The position numbers and the translations under genes were made by a program. Of a stretch of DNA of 64,000 nt, positions 18,290 to 26,747 are shown piece by piece (the first letter of the stretch is position 1; each line of letters starts with the position of its first letter). This DNA comes from Portibacter lacus (GTDB lineage: Bacteria > Bacteroidota > Bacteroidia > Chitinophagales > Saprospiraceae). The DNA is taken from NCBI RefSeq assembly GCF_021533215.1, contig NZ_JAJNKA010000004.1, forward strand, positions 372,001 to 436,000, given 5' to 3'. Under the pieces are notes generated by a model. The model saw only the letters and a list, made by a program, of their open reading frames with translations. It did no database searches and was not told the DNA's origin.

Positions 18290-19069
18290 ATGAATATTTA
18301 TAGATTGTGTGCAATTTTGAATACGATATGTTTAGCTGGCGTATTAACGGTTAACTACCTGGCTAATGCATTGCCTATCAATGGTATAAATACTGGTGAA
18401 TTATCAGATTTATATCCGAATGTTTTCGTTCCAGCAGGGTTAACATTCGCAATCTGGGGAGTGATTTATTTATTTTTAATTGGATTCGTTATCTATCAAT
18501 TTATCAAAACAGACTTCGATGAAATAAAAGAACATCACTTTATTTCTAGGATATCATTTTTCTTTGTCTTTAATTGTTTAGCGAATATCACTTGGATACT
18601 GCTATGGCATCACAAGATGATTTTTCTCTCCTTCTTAGTCATGCTAATCATTTTGATCACGTTGATTTACATTTACCAGAGATTAGAGGTTGGCAAGCGA
18701 CATGTTAGATTCAGTAACAAATGGCTGGTGCATATTCCATTCAGTTTGTATTTAGGTTGGATAACTGTTGCGACTATTGCTAATGCAACGACATTGCTAG
18801 TGAGTATAGGATGGGATGGATTCGGGCTTCCGGAATCAGTGTGGGCAATGATTATGATTTTCGTCGCGACGCTAGTAGGATTTAGAGTATTTGCAGAGCG
18901 AAAAGATGTAGCTTATATTCTAGTGTTGATCTGGGCATTTATTGGAATTGTAATTAAAAGATCCGAAATATCTGGTTATCAAGACACGGTTGCCATGGCA
19001 GCAATTGCTGGAATTGTCTTACTACTAATAACGATCATTTGGGGAGTATTTCAGAAAAAGAAAGTGTAG
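18290..19069 (+). CDS. TspO/MBR-like tryptophan-rich membrane protein
   Basis: 259 aa, polytopic, about seven hydrophobic segments. Trp-rich helices such as FVPAGLTFAIWGVIYLFLIG, NCLANITWILLWH, PFSLYLGWITVATIANA and LVLIWAFIGIVIKRSE match the larger, seven-helix relatives of the five-helix TspO translocator protein. Such proteins bind porphyrins or are linked to stress and light responses in other bacteria; here only the fold is supported. The ATG directly follows the TAA of the NTF2-like gene with no gap, so it is translated from the same message. Confidence 0.75.
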   Translation: MNIYRLCAILNTICLAGVLTVNYLANALPINGINTGELSDLYPNVFVPAGLTFAIWGVIYLFLIGFVIYQFIKTDFDEIKEHHFISRISFFFVFNCLANITWILLWHHKMIFLSFLVMLIILITLIYIYQRLEVGKRHVRFSNKWLVHIPFSLYLGWITVATIANATTLLVSIGWDGFGLPESVWAMIMIFVATLVGFRVFAERKDVAYILVLIWAFIGIVIKRSEISGYQDTVAMAAIAGIVLLLITIIWGVFQKKKV

Positions 19070-19074
19070 CTTTG
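19067..19074 (+). promoter_or_regulatory. Perfect Bacteroidota -7 box directly before the MscS start
   Basis: TAGCTTTG matches TAnnTTTG exactly and ends four bases before the ATG at 19079. A TTTG at 19038-19041 could be the -33 element, but the spacing of 25 is longer than the usual 17-23. If used, the transcript would be leaderless or nearly so. Confidence 0.4.
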
Positions 19075-19078
19075 CACC

Positions 19079-19930
19079 ATGTCAAGACTGAATATTTTCA
19101 TTAAAGTACTCATTTTAATTGCGCTGATCTTAATCAGGTATTTTGATTTGCTATTAGGCATACCTTATAACTGGGTCATCACTTTTTTAGATTTCCTAAT
19201 TTTCTTATTCTCCTTAAATATTCTGCTATCCTTTTTCCTTGTTGTTTATAAAAGAAGGAAAACCCTTACTTCTAAAGAATCGAACAATGTTACACTAGGC
19301 GTCAGGAATATCTATTACTTAATCGTGACCTTAAGTATCATAGGTCTTGTCTTAAGTTTAATAGGTGTTGAATTTTCAACCTTATTTACTTCTCTGAGTA
19401 TCATTGCAGCTGCAATTGCTATCATAACTAAAGAATACATTTCACCGATTATAGCCGGTTTTCACATTGCTCTATCTAATACATTATCCATTAACGACTA
19501 TGTTAAGATAGGAGAACTAAAAGGAAGAGTTCTAGATATTCGACTTGCAAAGCTTAAATTGCTTTCTGAAGACGATGAGCTTATTATCATTTCTAATGAA
19601 AAAGCTTATTTCAGTGAAATAATCAATTACACAAAGGGTAACGTTAGGAAGGTCAATATTAATTTTGATCTGGGATCGAATTACTTTAATACCATCGAGC
19701 AATTAGAATCAGAATTGATCGAAGAAATACAAGAGTTTTCTGATTTCATTGTTGAGGATAGTTATTATTTGAAAGTCGTATCTATCGAAAAAGATCAGAT
19801 TAGTTTTAAGTTCCAATATGAATTAAAGAAAAATGAGAATAGGAATTTAGAAAAAGACATCAGAAAGAAAACCGTACGTAAAGTCATTAATTCTATAAAA
19901 TTGAATGTCCAACCAAGTACCATCGGATAA
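19079..19930 (+). CDS. MscS-family mechanosensitive channel
   Basis: Small-conductance mechanosensitive ion channel. About four N-terminal membrane segments are followed by the pore-lining TM3-type helix (FTSLSIIAAAIAIITKEYIS) and the MscS beta domain (SINDYVKIGELKGRVLDIRL and EIINYTKGNVRKVNINFDLG), then an alpha/beta C-terminal domain. It releases solutes on hypo-osmotic shock. 283 aa is normal. The 3' end overlaps the methyltransferase start by 26 nt. A perfect -7 box immediately upstream suggests it can also be transcribed separately from the five-prime genes. Confidence 0.88.
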   Translation: MSRLNIFIKVLILIALILIRYFDLLLGIPYNWVITFLDFLIFLFSLNILLSFFLVVYKRRKTLTSKESNNVTLGVRNIYYLIVTLSIIGLVLSLIGVEFSTLFTSLSIIAAAIAIITKEYISPIIAGFHIALSNTLSINDYVKIGELKGRVLDIRLAKLKLLSEDDELIIISNEKAYFSEIINYTKGNVRKVNINFDLGSNYFNTIEQLESELIEEIQEFSDFIVEDSYYLKVVSIEKDQISFKFQYELKKNENRNLEKDIRKKTVRKVINSIKLNVQPSTIG

Positions 19931-20414
19931 AATAAACTGGGATCAAAAGAAATTTCCGCTTTTAGTCATTGTTGAAAATATTCATTCTCCAGCCAATGTG
20001 GGTTTGATTATTCGGACATGTGAGGCATTCGGTGTATCCGAAATTCATTTTTTAGGACCGTATAGTAATGTGCATTCTGATAAGTTTAAGAAGGCAGCAA
20101 GGTCAGCTGAAAAATACATCGATATAATAATTGAACAAGAAACCGAAGTGCAGTTAAATAAGATTCATGAAAGAGGCTATCAAATCATTGCTTTAGAAAT
20201 AGCAGATCAAAGCAAACCTCTTCATAAATTAATATTGGGTACACAGGAGAAAATTGCATTACTATTAGGATCAGAAAGACACGGCATAAGTCCTGAGAGT
20301 CTTCTTCTTGCTGACCACTCTATTCATATCCAGCAATACGGAAGAACGGGGTCTTTAAATGTGGGCACTGCACTTTCCATTGCTCTTTATGAAATTACAA
20401 ATCAACTGAAATGA
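19905..20414 (+). CDS. SpoU/TrmH-family RNA 2'-O-methyltransferase
   Basis: SPOUT methyltransferase with the trefoil-knot AdoMet site. The three motifs are present: NIHSPANVGLIIRTCEAFGV, ALLLGSERHGISPESL and GSLNVGTALSIALYE. At 169 aa it is a single catalytic domain without an N-terminal substrate-binding extension, so TrmH- or TrmL-like tRNA ribose methylation is possible but the target is unknown. It overlaps the MscS gene by 26 nt and the next gene by 4 nt (ATGA). Confidence 0.88.
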   Translation: MSNQVPSDKINWDQKKFPLLVIVENIHSPANVGLIIRTCEAFGVSEIHFLGPYSNVHSDKFKKAARSAEKYIDIIIEQETEVQLNKIHERGYQIIALEIADQSKPLHKLILGTQEKIALLLGSERHGISPESLLLADHSIHIQQYGRTGSLNVGTALSIALYEITNQLK

Positions 20415-20770
20415 AAAGAGATAAGATTATTTATTGGATCGCAACAATCATCTTGAGTTTAGTCTTCTTGATGTCAATTAACATGCATTTGCTAAATTCA
20501 GAGATGACGCAAGGATTCTATGAAAGTTTAGGATTTCCTGCTTGGATCGTTATTCCTAATGGAATCTTAAAAACACTAGCCTTGGTTGCTATTCTTAGCA
20601 ATGCTTCAAAATTTCTAAAAGAATGGGCATATGCTGGACTTTTTTTCGATGCAGTTCTAGCCTTTTCAGCACATACGGTGGCAGAAGACGGAGGTTATCT
20701 ATTTTCTCTAGTGGCAATCGTCGCCATTATCGTATCGAGGTTTTTCTGGGGTAAGATAAAACACATTTAA
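20411..20770 (+). CDS. DoxX-like four-helix membrane protein
   Basis: 119 aa with four hydrophobic helices (IIYWIATIILSLVFLMSI, PAWIVIPNGILKTLALVAIL, WAYAGLFFDAVLAFSAH and YLFSLVAIVAIIVSRFFW). The arrangement and the G/P positions resemble the DoxX-like family, whose biochemical role is not settled. The ATG overlaps the TGA of the methyltransferase gene, so it is the last gene of the run that begins at 15353; a hairpin follows. Confidence 0.75.
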   Translation: MKRDKIIYWIATIILSLVFLMSINMHLLNSEMTQGFYESLGFPAWIVIPNGILKTLALVAILSNASKFLKEWAYAGLFFDAVLAFSAHTVAEDGGYLFSLVAIVAIIVSRFFWGKIKHI

Positions 20771-20777
20771 AACAAAA

Positions 20778-20805
20778 CATGGACTCACTTTCACGTGAGA
20801 CCATG
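20778..20805. terminator. Hairpin between convergent genes
   Basis: CATGG-A-CTCAC / GTGAG-A-CCATG around a 6-nt loop: ten pairs with one A-A mismatch. Neither side has a strong T-tract, but the position between the DoxX-like and lipoprotein gene ends suits a bidirectional terminator. Confidence 0.6.
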
Positions 20806-20826
20806 CGTTATTATTCAAAACCAATT

Positions 20827-21372
20827 CTAACTTTCTATTTCAATTTCTAATTTAAATCCAGCATCTTCCACGCCTTCAGCACCTGCCACGCCGATCATAA
20901 TCGAATAAGGATTACTGATCGCATTTAGTTCTACTGAGCGATTACCCGTCTGACGCCCATTATTATTCGAAGGATCTGCTTCACAAGTCACGGCAGAGTT
21001 CAAGTCTTCTGGAAAAGTAACATTACCACTTGCTTTCGAATAAGCATATAACCCCATCGCAGTGGATGCATCATTAGGTATCAATGAGATCTTAATAATG
21101 GAATTAGTAGGCAATTCGATTTGATAAAAGATGTGCTTTCCTTGATATCTGGATTCTGCTGGTTCTACGAAACAAGCATTGGAACTAGACCAAGCCCAGT
21201 CAAGCGTTCCTAAAATCTTACCTCCTGAAATGTTACCTGATACCGTCTGAGACGCTTTAGATTCAAGCTTCGTTAAAAGCTCATTTTCTGGATCTCCACT
21301 ATCTCCATCCTTAGTACATGCAATACCAACTAATAAACCAAGAGCAAGTACGAGCAAATTCATTGTTTTCAT
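20827..21372 (-). CDS. Lipoprotein of unknown function
   Basis: 181 aa counted from the ATG at 21372 (MKTMNLLVLALGLLVGIACT); a TTG frame 15 nt upstream is not needed. The lipobox cysteine in VGIAC is followed by a Gly/Asp/Ser linker, which suits surface or outer-membrane attachment. The mature domain is beta-rich with two Cys (SSSNACFVEP, SAVTCEADP) that could form a disulphide, and phrases such as HIFYQIELPTNSIIKISLIP and NPYSIMIGVAG recall pre-peptidase C-terminal-like beta-sandwiches, which is inference only. Divergent from the repeat protein. Confidence 0.7.
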   Translation of the reverse strand: MKTMNLLVLALGLLVGIACTKDGDSGDPENELLTKLESKASQTVSGNISGGKILGTLDWAWSSSNACFVEPAESRYQGKHIFYQIELPTNSIIKISLIPNDASTAMGLYAYSKASGNVTFPEDLNSAVTCEADPSNNNGRQTGNRSVELNAISNPYSIMIGVAGAEGVEDAGFKLEIEIES

Positions 21373-21520
21373 GTTTTTTTTAAACAATATTCACTCTTTT
21401 GTGAATGGTCAGCCTCACCTCTTGGGGTGATATTTTGGATTAGGGAAATTCTACGAATGGACGAGCAGTGTAGCATTGTGTATTATTTAGAATGGCAACA
21501 GACTAATCAGTTCAGCGTCC

Positions 21521-22969
21521 ATGCTACGATTCGATCAGGGTTTATTATTTTATCCTCATAAAACAGAAATTCATACTGGATGGGGTAAAATTATAGGAGA
21601 GAACTACTATCCACATCCTTCATTAACAATAGATGATTTAGGGAGAACAGGAATTAATATGGGATCAAAAGATCCTAGTCAAACACTTCACGTAAATGGG
21701 AAAATTAAAGTAGGGAACGATACTAATAATGACGAAAAAGGAGTAATCAAATGGGATGGATCGAAATTTATGGGATATGATGGTGAGGGGTGGAAATCAT
21801 TTCAGAATATAAATGATGCTGATAATGATACGAAAGTATTTCTGACGGAAGGTGCTATAGACTCCGTGATTATGCAAGCGAATGGGGCAACAAATAAACT
21901 TAGTTACGACGGTACAAGGCTTAACTTAAGTGGTAATAATATATTTATAGGCCATGATGCTGGAACAGCTACTACTAGTGGAGCTGGCGTTAATACGGTC
22001 ATTGGAAAAAGAGCTGGAAAACAATTAAGCACAGGAAGCAGAAACACTTTTATAGGCGGAAATACAGGGGAAGGTATTACAACAGGAATTAAAAATACGA
22101 TGATCGGAGCTGGTTCTGGACAAATTCAGACGAATGGAAGCAATAATACATTCCTTGGATTTAATTCGGGATTGCTAAATAATGGCTCTAACAATGTGTT
22201 CTTAGGTTATGAAGCAGGTGCGATTTCTGCAGGAAGCAATCAACTTTTCATTGCCAATAATAGCACAACTACTCCGTTAATTTATGGAGATTTTTCTACA
22301 AATACGCTGACCATAAATGATGATCTAGAGGTAAGTAATTCAATAACTTCCAAAGAAATTATACTAAATGACAATAATCCTAAAGCTAGTTTTCTGTCAG
22401 GAGGAGAAACAAAATTTGATATCTCTTATAATAGTTCCACCGACCAATTAACTGTTTTTGAACAAGGAGAAGGAACCGTTTTGCAAATAAAAGATGGAGT
22501 TCTTACACTTCCACAGTATGCCGATAACCAAGCTCGAAATCTAGTCATCAATCCAGATGGAAGTCTTAGTACTTCGCCACTCAAGCAGGTTTTCAATGAA
22601 TATGACTTCAATAATTGTGATGTTTATACCACTGATTCATATACCTGTCATAAGGGTGTACAATTTCAAGATGGACAAATTTTATCCAAAATGGAGACAT
22701 TAATGCGTGATGACTTAAATAATGAGTTTACTTCTATGACATTATTTCGAAGATCGAAACTAGCTGTCAGCGGTGTGCAACAAATATTTAAAATAGAAAG
22801 CTCTGATACCAATGGCTCATACAATTGGTTTACTGATACTTCGGTAAATACTCCAGGTAGCAATGTGATCAATAATGACCTTTATCATTACTATTTGTTA
22901 TACTATTATTATTACAGTACTTATAACAACGATCAATATACTTACACAAGAGAAGTTAACATCGAATAA
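21521..22969 (+). CDS. Surface-type protein with head-repeat motifs, lacking a signal peptide
   Basis: 482 aa. After a stretch typical of Bacteroidota surface and tail-fibre-like proteins (GINMGSKDPSQTLHVNGKIKVG) come at least five degenerate 20-25-residue repeats (NTVIGKRAGKQLSTG, NTFIGGNTGEGITTG, NTMIGAGSG, NTFLGFNSGLLNNG, NVFLGYEAGAIS) that would form a beta-roll. The C-terminus has a Tyr-rich stretch (about 22880-22945). Homologues of this type begin with a signal peptide and an AxVGIG motif; none exists here. The in-frame upstream codons reach only to a TAG at 21488, and the space to the divergent lipoprotein is 148 bp. It may be a 5'-truncated copy that is no longer exported. Confidence 0.65.
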   Translation: MLRFDQGLLFYPHKTEIHTGWGKIIGENYYPHPSLTIDDLGRTGINMGSKDPSQTLHVNGKIKVGNDTNNDEKGVIKWDGSKFMGYDGEGWKSFQNINDADNDTKVFLTEGAIDSVIMQANGATNKLSYDGTRLNLSGNNIFIGHDAGTATTSGAGVNTVIGKRAGKQLSTGSRNTFIGGNTGEGITTGIKNTMIGAGSGQIQTNGSNNTFLGFNSGLLNNGSNNVFLGYEAGAISAGSNQLFIANNSTTTPLIYGDFSTNTLTINDDLEVSNSITSKEIILNDNNPKASFLSGGETKFDISYNSSTDQLTVFEQGEGTVLQIKDGVLTLPQYADNQARNLVINPDGSLSTSPLKQVFNEYDFNNCDVYTTDSYTCHKGVQFQDGQILSKMETLMRDDLNNEFTSMTLFRRSKLAVSGVQQIFKIESSDTNGSYNWFTDTSVNTPGSNVINNDLYHYYLLYYYYYSTYNNDQYTYTREVNIE

Positions 22970-23052
22970 TAAAGCGAAACGGAAACGTCGAATACTAACT
23001 CAAGTTGATTGACTTTCCATAATTTTACAAAACATAGATAATCAGAAGATTA

Positions 23053-23075
23053 TACATTTAATAATATTATATGTA
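23053..23075. terminator. AT-rich hairpin between convergent genes
   Basis: A 23-nt near-palindrome (TACATTTAATA and TATTATATGTA arms, one T-T mismatch) between the repeat protein and menB. It is weak in GC and has no run of T long enough to be convincing, so a terminator role is tentative. Confidence 0.3.
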
Positions 23076-23098
23076 ATATTCCTAAATAGGGCTAATAC

Positions 23099-23941
23099 TT
23101 ATGGGAATTTAGGAAATTTATCAAAGTCAGGATCTCGTTTCTCGAGGAAAGCGTTCCGACCTTCTTCTGCTTCATCCGTCATGTACGCGAGTCTAGTTGC
23201 TTCCCCAGCAAAAATTTGCTGACCGATAAGACCATCATCAATTAGGTTAAAGGCATATTTAATCATTTTAATAGCTGTAGGGCTTTTCTTCATTATGGTC
23301 TGTGCCCATTCATATGCGGTATCCTCTAACTCGTCATGAGGAATTACAGCATTGACCATTCCCATCTCAAAAGCTTCCTGAGCAGAATAATTTCGACCTA
23401 GAAAGAAAATCTCACGTGCTCTTTTCTGTCCTACTTGTCTTGCCAGATAGGCTGATCCCATTCCACCGTCGAAACTCGCCACATCCGCATCTGTCTGCTT
23501 GAATATTGCATGCTCTTTACTTGCCAATGTTAGATCACACACCACATGAAGACTATGCCCACCACCTACAGCCCATCCTGGAACAACAGCGATGACCACT
23601 TTATTCATGAACCTGATAAGCCGCTGAACTTCAAGGATATTCAATCTATTGATTCCGTCTTTTCCTTTATATCCAGTTTTAGAACGAACTCGTTGGTCTC
23701 CACCAGAACAGAATGCATATCCACCATCTTTAGGCGAAGGGCCTTCCCCTGAAATGAGAATGACTCCAATAGACCGATCTTCTCTCGCATCCGATAAGGC
23801 TTCATATAATTCGAAAACAGTCGTAGGACGAAAAGCATTTCTGACCTCAGGTCTGTTAAATGCAATTCTGGCTACTCCATTTAATTTACGGTACGTAATA
23901 TCTTCGTATTCCTTTGCGGTATTCCACTTTAATTCACTCAT
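23099..23941 (-). CDS. menB: 1,4-dihydroxy-2-naphthoyl-CoA synthase
   Basis: Menaquinone biosynthesis: Dieckmann-type ring closure of o-succinylbenzoyl-CoA. Crotonase fold with the MenB-specific SGGDQRVRSKTGYKGKDG loop, the oxyanion-hole segment VPGWAVGGGHSLHVVCDLTL, FKQTDADVASFDGGMGSAYL and the C-terminal KRDPDFDKFPKFP that completes the neighbouring active site. 280 aa is normal. No other men gene is in the window. Identification is secure because generic enoyl-CoA hydratases lack both the loop and the tail. Confidence 0.96.
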   Translation of the reverse strand: MSELKWNTAKEYEDITYRKLNGVARIAFNRPEVRNAFRPTTVFELYEALSDAREDRSIGVILISGEGPSPKDGGYAFCSGGDQRVRSKTGYKGKDGINRLNILEVQRLIRFMNKVVIAVVPGWAVGGGHSLHVVCDLTLASKEHAIFKQTDADVASFDGGMGSAYLARQVGQKRAREIFFLGRNYSAQEAFEMGMVNAVIPHDELEDTAYEWAQTIMKKSPTAIKMIKYAFNLIDDGLIGQQIFAGEATRLAYMTDEAEEGRNAFLEKRDPDFDKFPKFP

Positions 23942-24024
23942 AAAATCGTCCTATTAAATTTTTTAATTCTTTACATGACAATGATAATTCTTATTACCGA
24001 TTCCTTATAAAAAACTGCTAAAAA

Positions 24025-26151
24025 TTACCCAATTAAACCTTTGGCTTGAATGAATGGCTGCTTGTACATCCTTTCTTTTCCTGCCTTAGCAAATGCATTA
24101 GCGATTGCTCCTCCAGCAGGTGGCAGTGTCGGTTCTCCTAAACCTGTAGGATCATTATAACTTTCCACAAAATGCGTTTCTACTTTTGGCGCTTCAGGAT
24201 TTCTGATTAATCGGAAGGTATTGAAATTTTCATGATTAGCTCTACCATTTTCAAATGAGAAATCTGCGTACATCGCATGCCCTATTCCATCCACAACTCC
24301 TCCTTCCACTTGATTCAACGCTCCCAAAGGATTAACCACAATTCCACAATCTATTGCACAGGTCACTTTCTGAACCTTAGGACTTCCATTTTCAAGCACA
24401 ACTTCAGCAACTTCAGCAACATAAGTATTGTGTGAATAGTAAGTACTAAATCCCTGATATACGCCATCTTGAGATTTCCCCCAATTTGATTTTTCTGCTG
24501 CTAATTTTATGACACCGATTGATTTGTCAACATCATATTCAACTTTACCAGCTGGGTTTGATTTTGCTTTCTCGAACAATTCTAATCTGAATTCAACGGG
24601 ATCTTTCTCACATTTTTCAGCAACTTCATCTAAGAATGCTTGCTCTGCAAAGGCTAAAAAGTTAGTAATAGGTGCTCTCCATGCTCCCGTAGTTATATTA
24701 GTATGTGGAGTATGAGATTCTACCAAATAGTTATCCACTGCGCCACCTGGAAAATTATCGTGTCGAGTACAATTCCCCCACATATCATATCCGACCCCGA
24801 CTAAATGATAGGAGGTCATCCTACCATCTTTGATTCCTGCCTTAAACTTATACTTCGAGGCTGGTCTATAGGTACCTGCTGTCATGTCGTCCTCTCTTGT
24901 AAACAACACTTGAACTGGCTTTTTAATTTTATCTGATATTTCTGCAGCTTCTAGCGCAAAATCTCCATAAAGCCTCCTTCCGAAGCCACCTCCCATTCGT
25001 GTCATATCGACAGAGACTTCATCTTCAGGTCTTTCAAGTAAATCAGCCACTTGCTTTCTTGTTCCAGCCGGAGTCTGAATTGGTCCTAATAATTCTACTT
25101 TGTCTGATCTTACGTCAGCGTAGAAATTCATGGGTTCCAGACAATTATGAGGCAAAAATGGAGCTTCATATATTCGTTCGATTACTTCATCTGCTTCGGC
25201 AAATCCTTTCTCTACATTTCCTTCCTCACGCTTAGGTTTATCCGTTTTCGTGTTCAGTAGCGTCATCATTTCCTCATCATGAAAGGCTGTATCTTCAGTC
25301 TCTCCATTTTCCCATTCTGCTTTTAAAGCCTTTTTGCCCTTCATTGCAGCCCAACTATTGCTAGCTATGACTGCTACTTTATCTCCAAACTGAACAACAT
25401 CCGAAACACCAGTAACTTGTCGTGCTTCCGCATCATTAACAGATTTTAAGGAATTCCCAAAACTTGGAGGTCGTAAAACCGAAGCATAGACCATTCCTTC
25501 TTTTTTGGTGTCAATGCCAAATAATGGTTTTCCAGTTATAATTTTATCGATGTCTACATTAGAAACATTGGTTCCGATTAAAGTGAAATCTTTAGGATCT
25601 TTCAGTTTAACACTTTCAGATGTGGGCACTTCCATTCCACTTGCAATAGATGCGAGTTCACCATATCCTAATTTTTCCCCTGCACTATTGATAACAAACC
25701 CTTTTTCAGCCTTAAGTGTCGAAGCTTCTACTTCCCATTTTTGTGCTGCAGCATTGATCAACATTTGCTTAGCCGTTGCACCGGTAGTTCTTAGAGACGT
25801 CCAGCCTTGTCTTATGGATTGCGATCCACCTGCAACTTGACGATTAAACAAATCCGTATTTAATGGCGCTTGTTCAACAATAACATTTTTCCAATCTACA
25901 TCTAGCTCTTCAGCTATGATCATCGGCATTGCTGTCTTAACATTCTGTCCTATTTCAGGATTAGGTGACATGATGGTCACTAAACCATTGTCTCCTATTT
26001 TTAAAAACCCATTGAGGTCAAACCATTCTTTCGGCATTACAATAACTTCTTCAGGTCTTGTGCAAGAGCCCCAAGAAAATCCTAAGACTAACCCTCCACT
26101 TACCAATGAAGAAACTTGTATAAACGATCGTCTATTTACTTTAACATTCAT
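24025..26151 (-). CDS. Molybdopterin-binding hydroxylase large subunit (isoquinoline 1-oxidoreductase beta-like)
   Basis: Xanthine-oxidase-family aldehyde/aromatic hydroxylase subunit, 708 aa. The N-terminus NVKVNRRSFIQVSSLVSGG is a Tat signal, so the folded molybdenum enzyme is periplasmic. Moco-domain motifs include RMGGGFGRRLYGDFALEAAE, TGAWRAP, and the C-terminal GLGEPTLPPAGGAIANAFAK carrying the Glu that acts as base in this family. It lies 17 bp after the small [2Fe-2S] subunit and completes the two-subunit enzyme (no FAD subunit, as in IorAB). The physiological substrate and the electron acceptor (often a cytochrome c) cannot be read from the sequence. Confidence 0.9.
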   Translation of the reverse strand: MNVKVNRRSFIQVSSLVSGGLVLGFSWGSCTRPEEVIVMPKEWFDLNGFLKIGDNGLVTIMSPNPEIGQNVKTAMPMIIAEELDVDWKNVIVEQAPLNTDLFNRQVAGGSQSIRQGWTSLRTTGATAKQMLINAAAQKWEVEASTLKAEKGFVINSAGEKLGYGELASIASGMEVPTSESVKLKDPKDFTLIGTNVSNVDIDKIITGKPLFGIDTKKEGMVYASVLRPPSFGNSLKSVNDAEARQVTGVSDVVQFGDKVAVIASNSWAAMKGKKALKAEWENGETEDTAFHDEEMMTLLNTKTDKPKREEGNVEKGFAEADEVIERIYEAPFLPHNCLEPMNFYADVRSDKVELLGPIQTPAGTRKQVADLLERPEDEVSVDMTRMGGGFGRRLYGDFALEAAEISDKIKKPVQVLFTREDDMTAGTYRPASKYKFKAGIKDGRMTSYHLVGVGYDMWGNCTRHDNFPGGAVDNYLVESHTPHTNITTGAWRAPITNFLAFAEQAFLDEVAEKCEKDPVEFRLELFEKAKSNPAGKVEYDVDKSIGVIKLAAEKSNWGKSQDGVYQGFSTYYSHNTYVAEVAEVVLENGSPKVQKVTCAIDCGIVVNPLGALNQVEGGVVDGIGHAMYADFSFENGRANHENFNTFRLIRNPEAPKVETHFVESYNDPTGLGEPTLPPAGGAIANAFAKAGKERMYKQPFIQAKGLIG

Positions 26152-26168
26152 TTTCTTTGATTTAAGGA

Positions 26169-26627
26169 TTAGCTATTTTTTACCGCAGTTTTAATTGCTG
26201 CATTGATTCTATTATAAGTTCCACATCTGCATATATTTCCAGCCATTGCACCCATGATTTCATCATCTGTGGGATTAGCATTTTTCTTTAAAAGTGCTGA
26301 TGCAGACATGATCTGACCAGCTTGGCAATAGCCACACTGAGGAACATCATGTTCTTTCCATGCTAACTGAACGGGATGATCACCTTTTTCAGACAACCCT
26401 TCGATAGATGTAATCTTTTGATTTTCAATGGCACCCACCGGAACGGAACACGATCTTACTGCACTTCCGTCTAAATGAATCGTACATGCTCCACATGAAG
26501 CCACTCCACAACCATATTTTGTGCCTACTAGTCCTAAGTGATCACGTAGTACCCAGAGAAGCGGTGTATCTGGATCAGCATCGACTTCTCGTTTTTTGCC
26601 GTTTACATTAATTGTATAAGTTGCCAT
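26169..26627 (-). CDS. [2Fe-2S] small subunit of the molybdenum hydroxylase (IorA-like)
   Basis: 152 aa with two iron-sulphur clusters: a plant-ferredoxin type ([17 protein letters not shown], plus the fourth Cys in VRSC) and the alpha-helical type ([11 protein letters not shown] and [10 protein letters not shown]). It transfers electrons from the molybdenum site of the large subunit encoded directly downstream. It has no signal of its own and would be exported by riding on the Tat signal of the large subunit, the usual arrangement in this family. Confidence 0.93.
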   Translation of the reverse strand: MATYTINVNGKKREVDADPDTPLLWVLRDHLGLVGTKYGCGVASCGACTIHLDGSAVRSCSVPVGAIENQKITSIEGLSEKGDHPVQLAWKEHDVPQCGYCQAGQIMSASALLKKNANPTDDEIMGAMAGNICRCGTYNRINAAIKTAVKNS

Positions 26628-26747
26628 TGGTAAATTTTATAGTGAACTTAAAAATATAAAAATAGATTTGGATTTTTCCAATTTTATCGACGAATAACCG
26701 AAGTAACGGTTGCAAAGTCCCAAAAAGTCTTAATTATGATGTTTTAA

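Noticed and set aside
23546-25840. Plus-strand frames opposite menB and the molybdenum hydroxylase
   Set aside because: They lie wholly antisense to strongly conserved genes and have no recognisable content.
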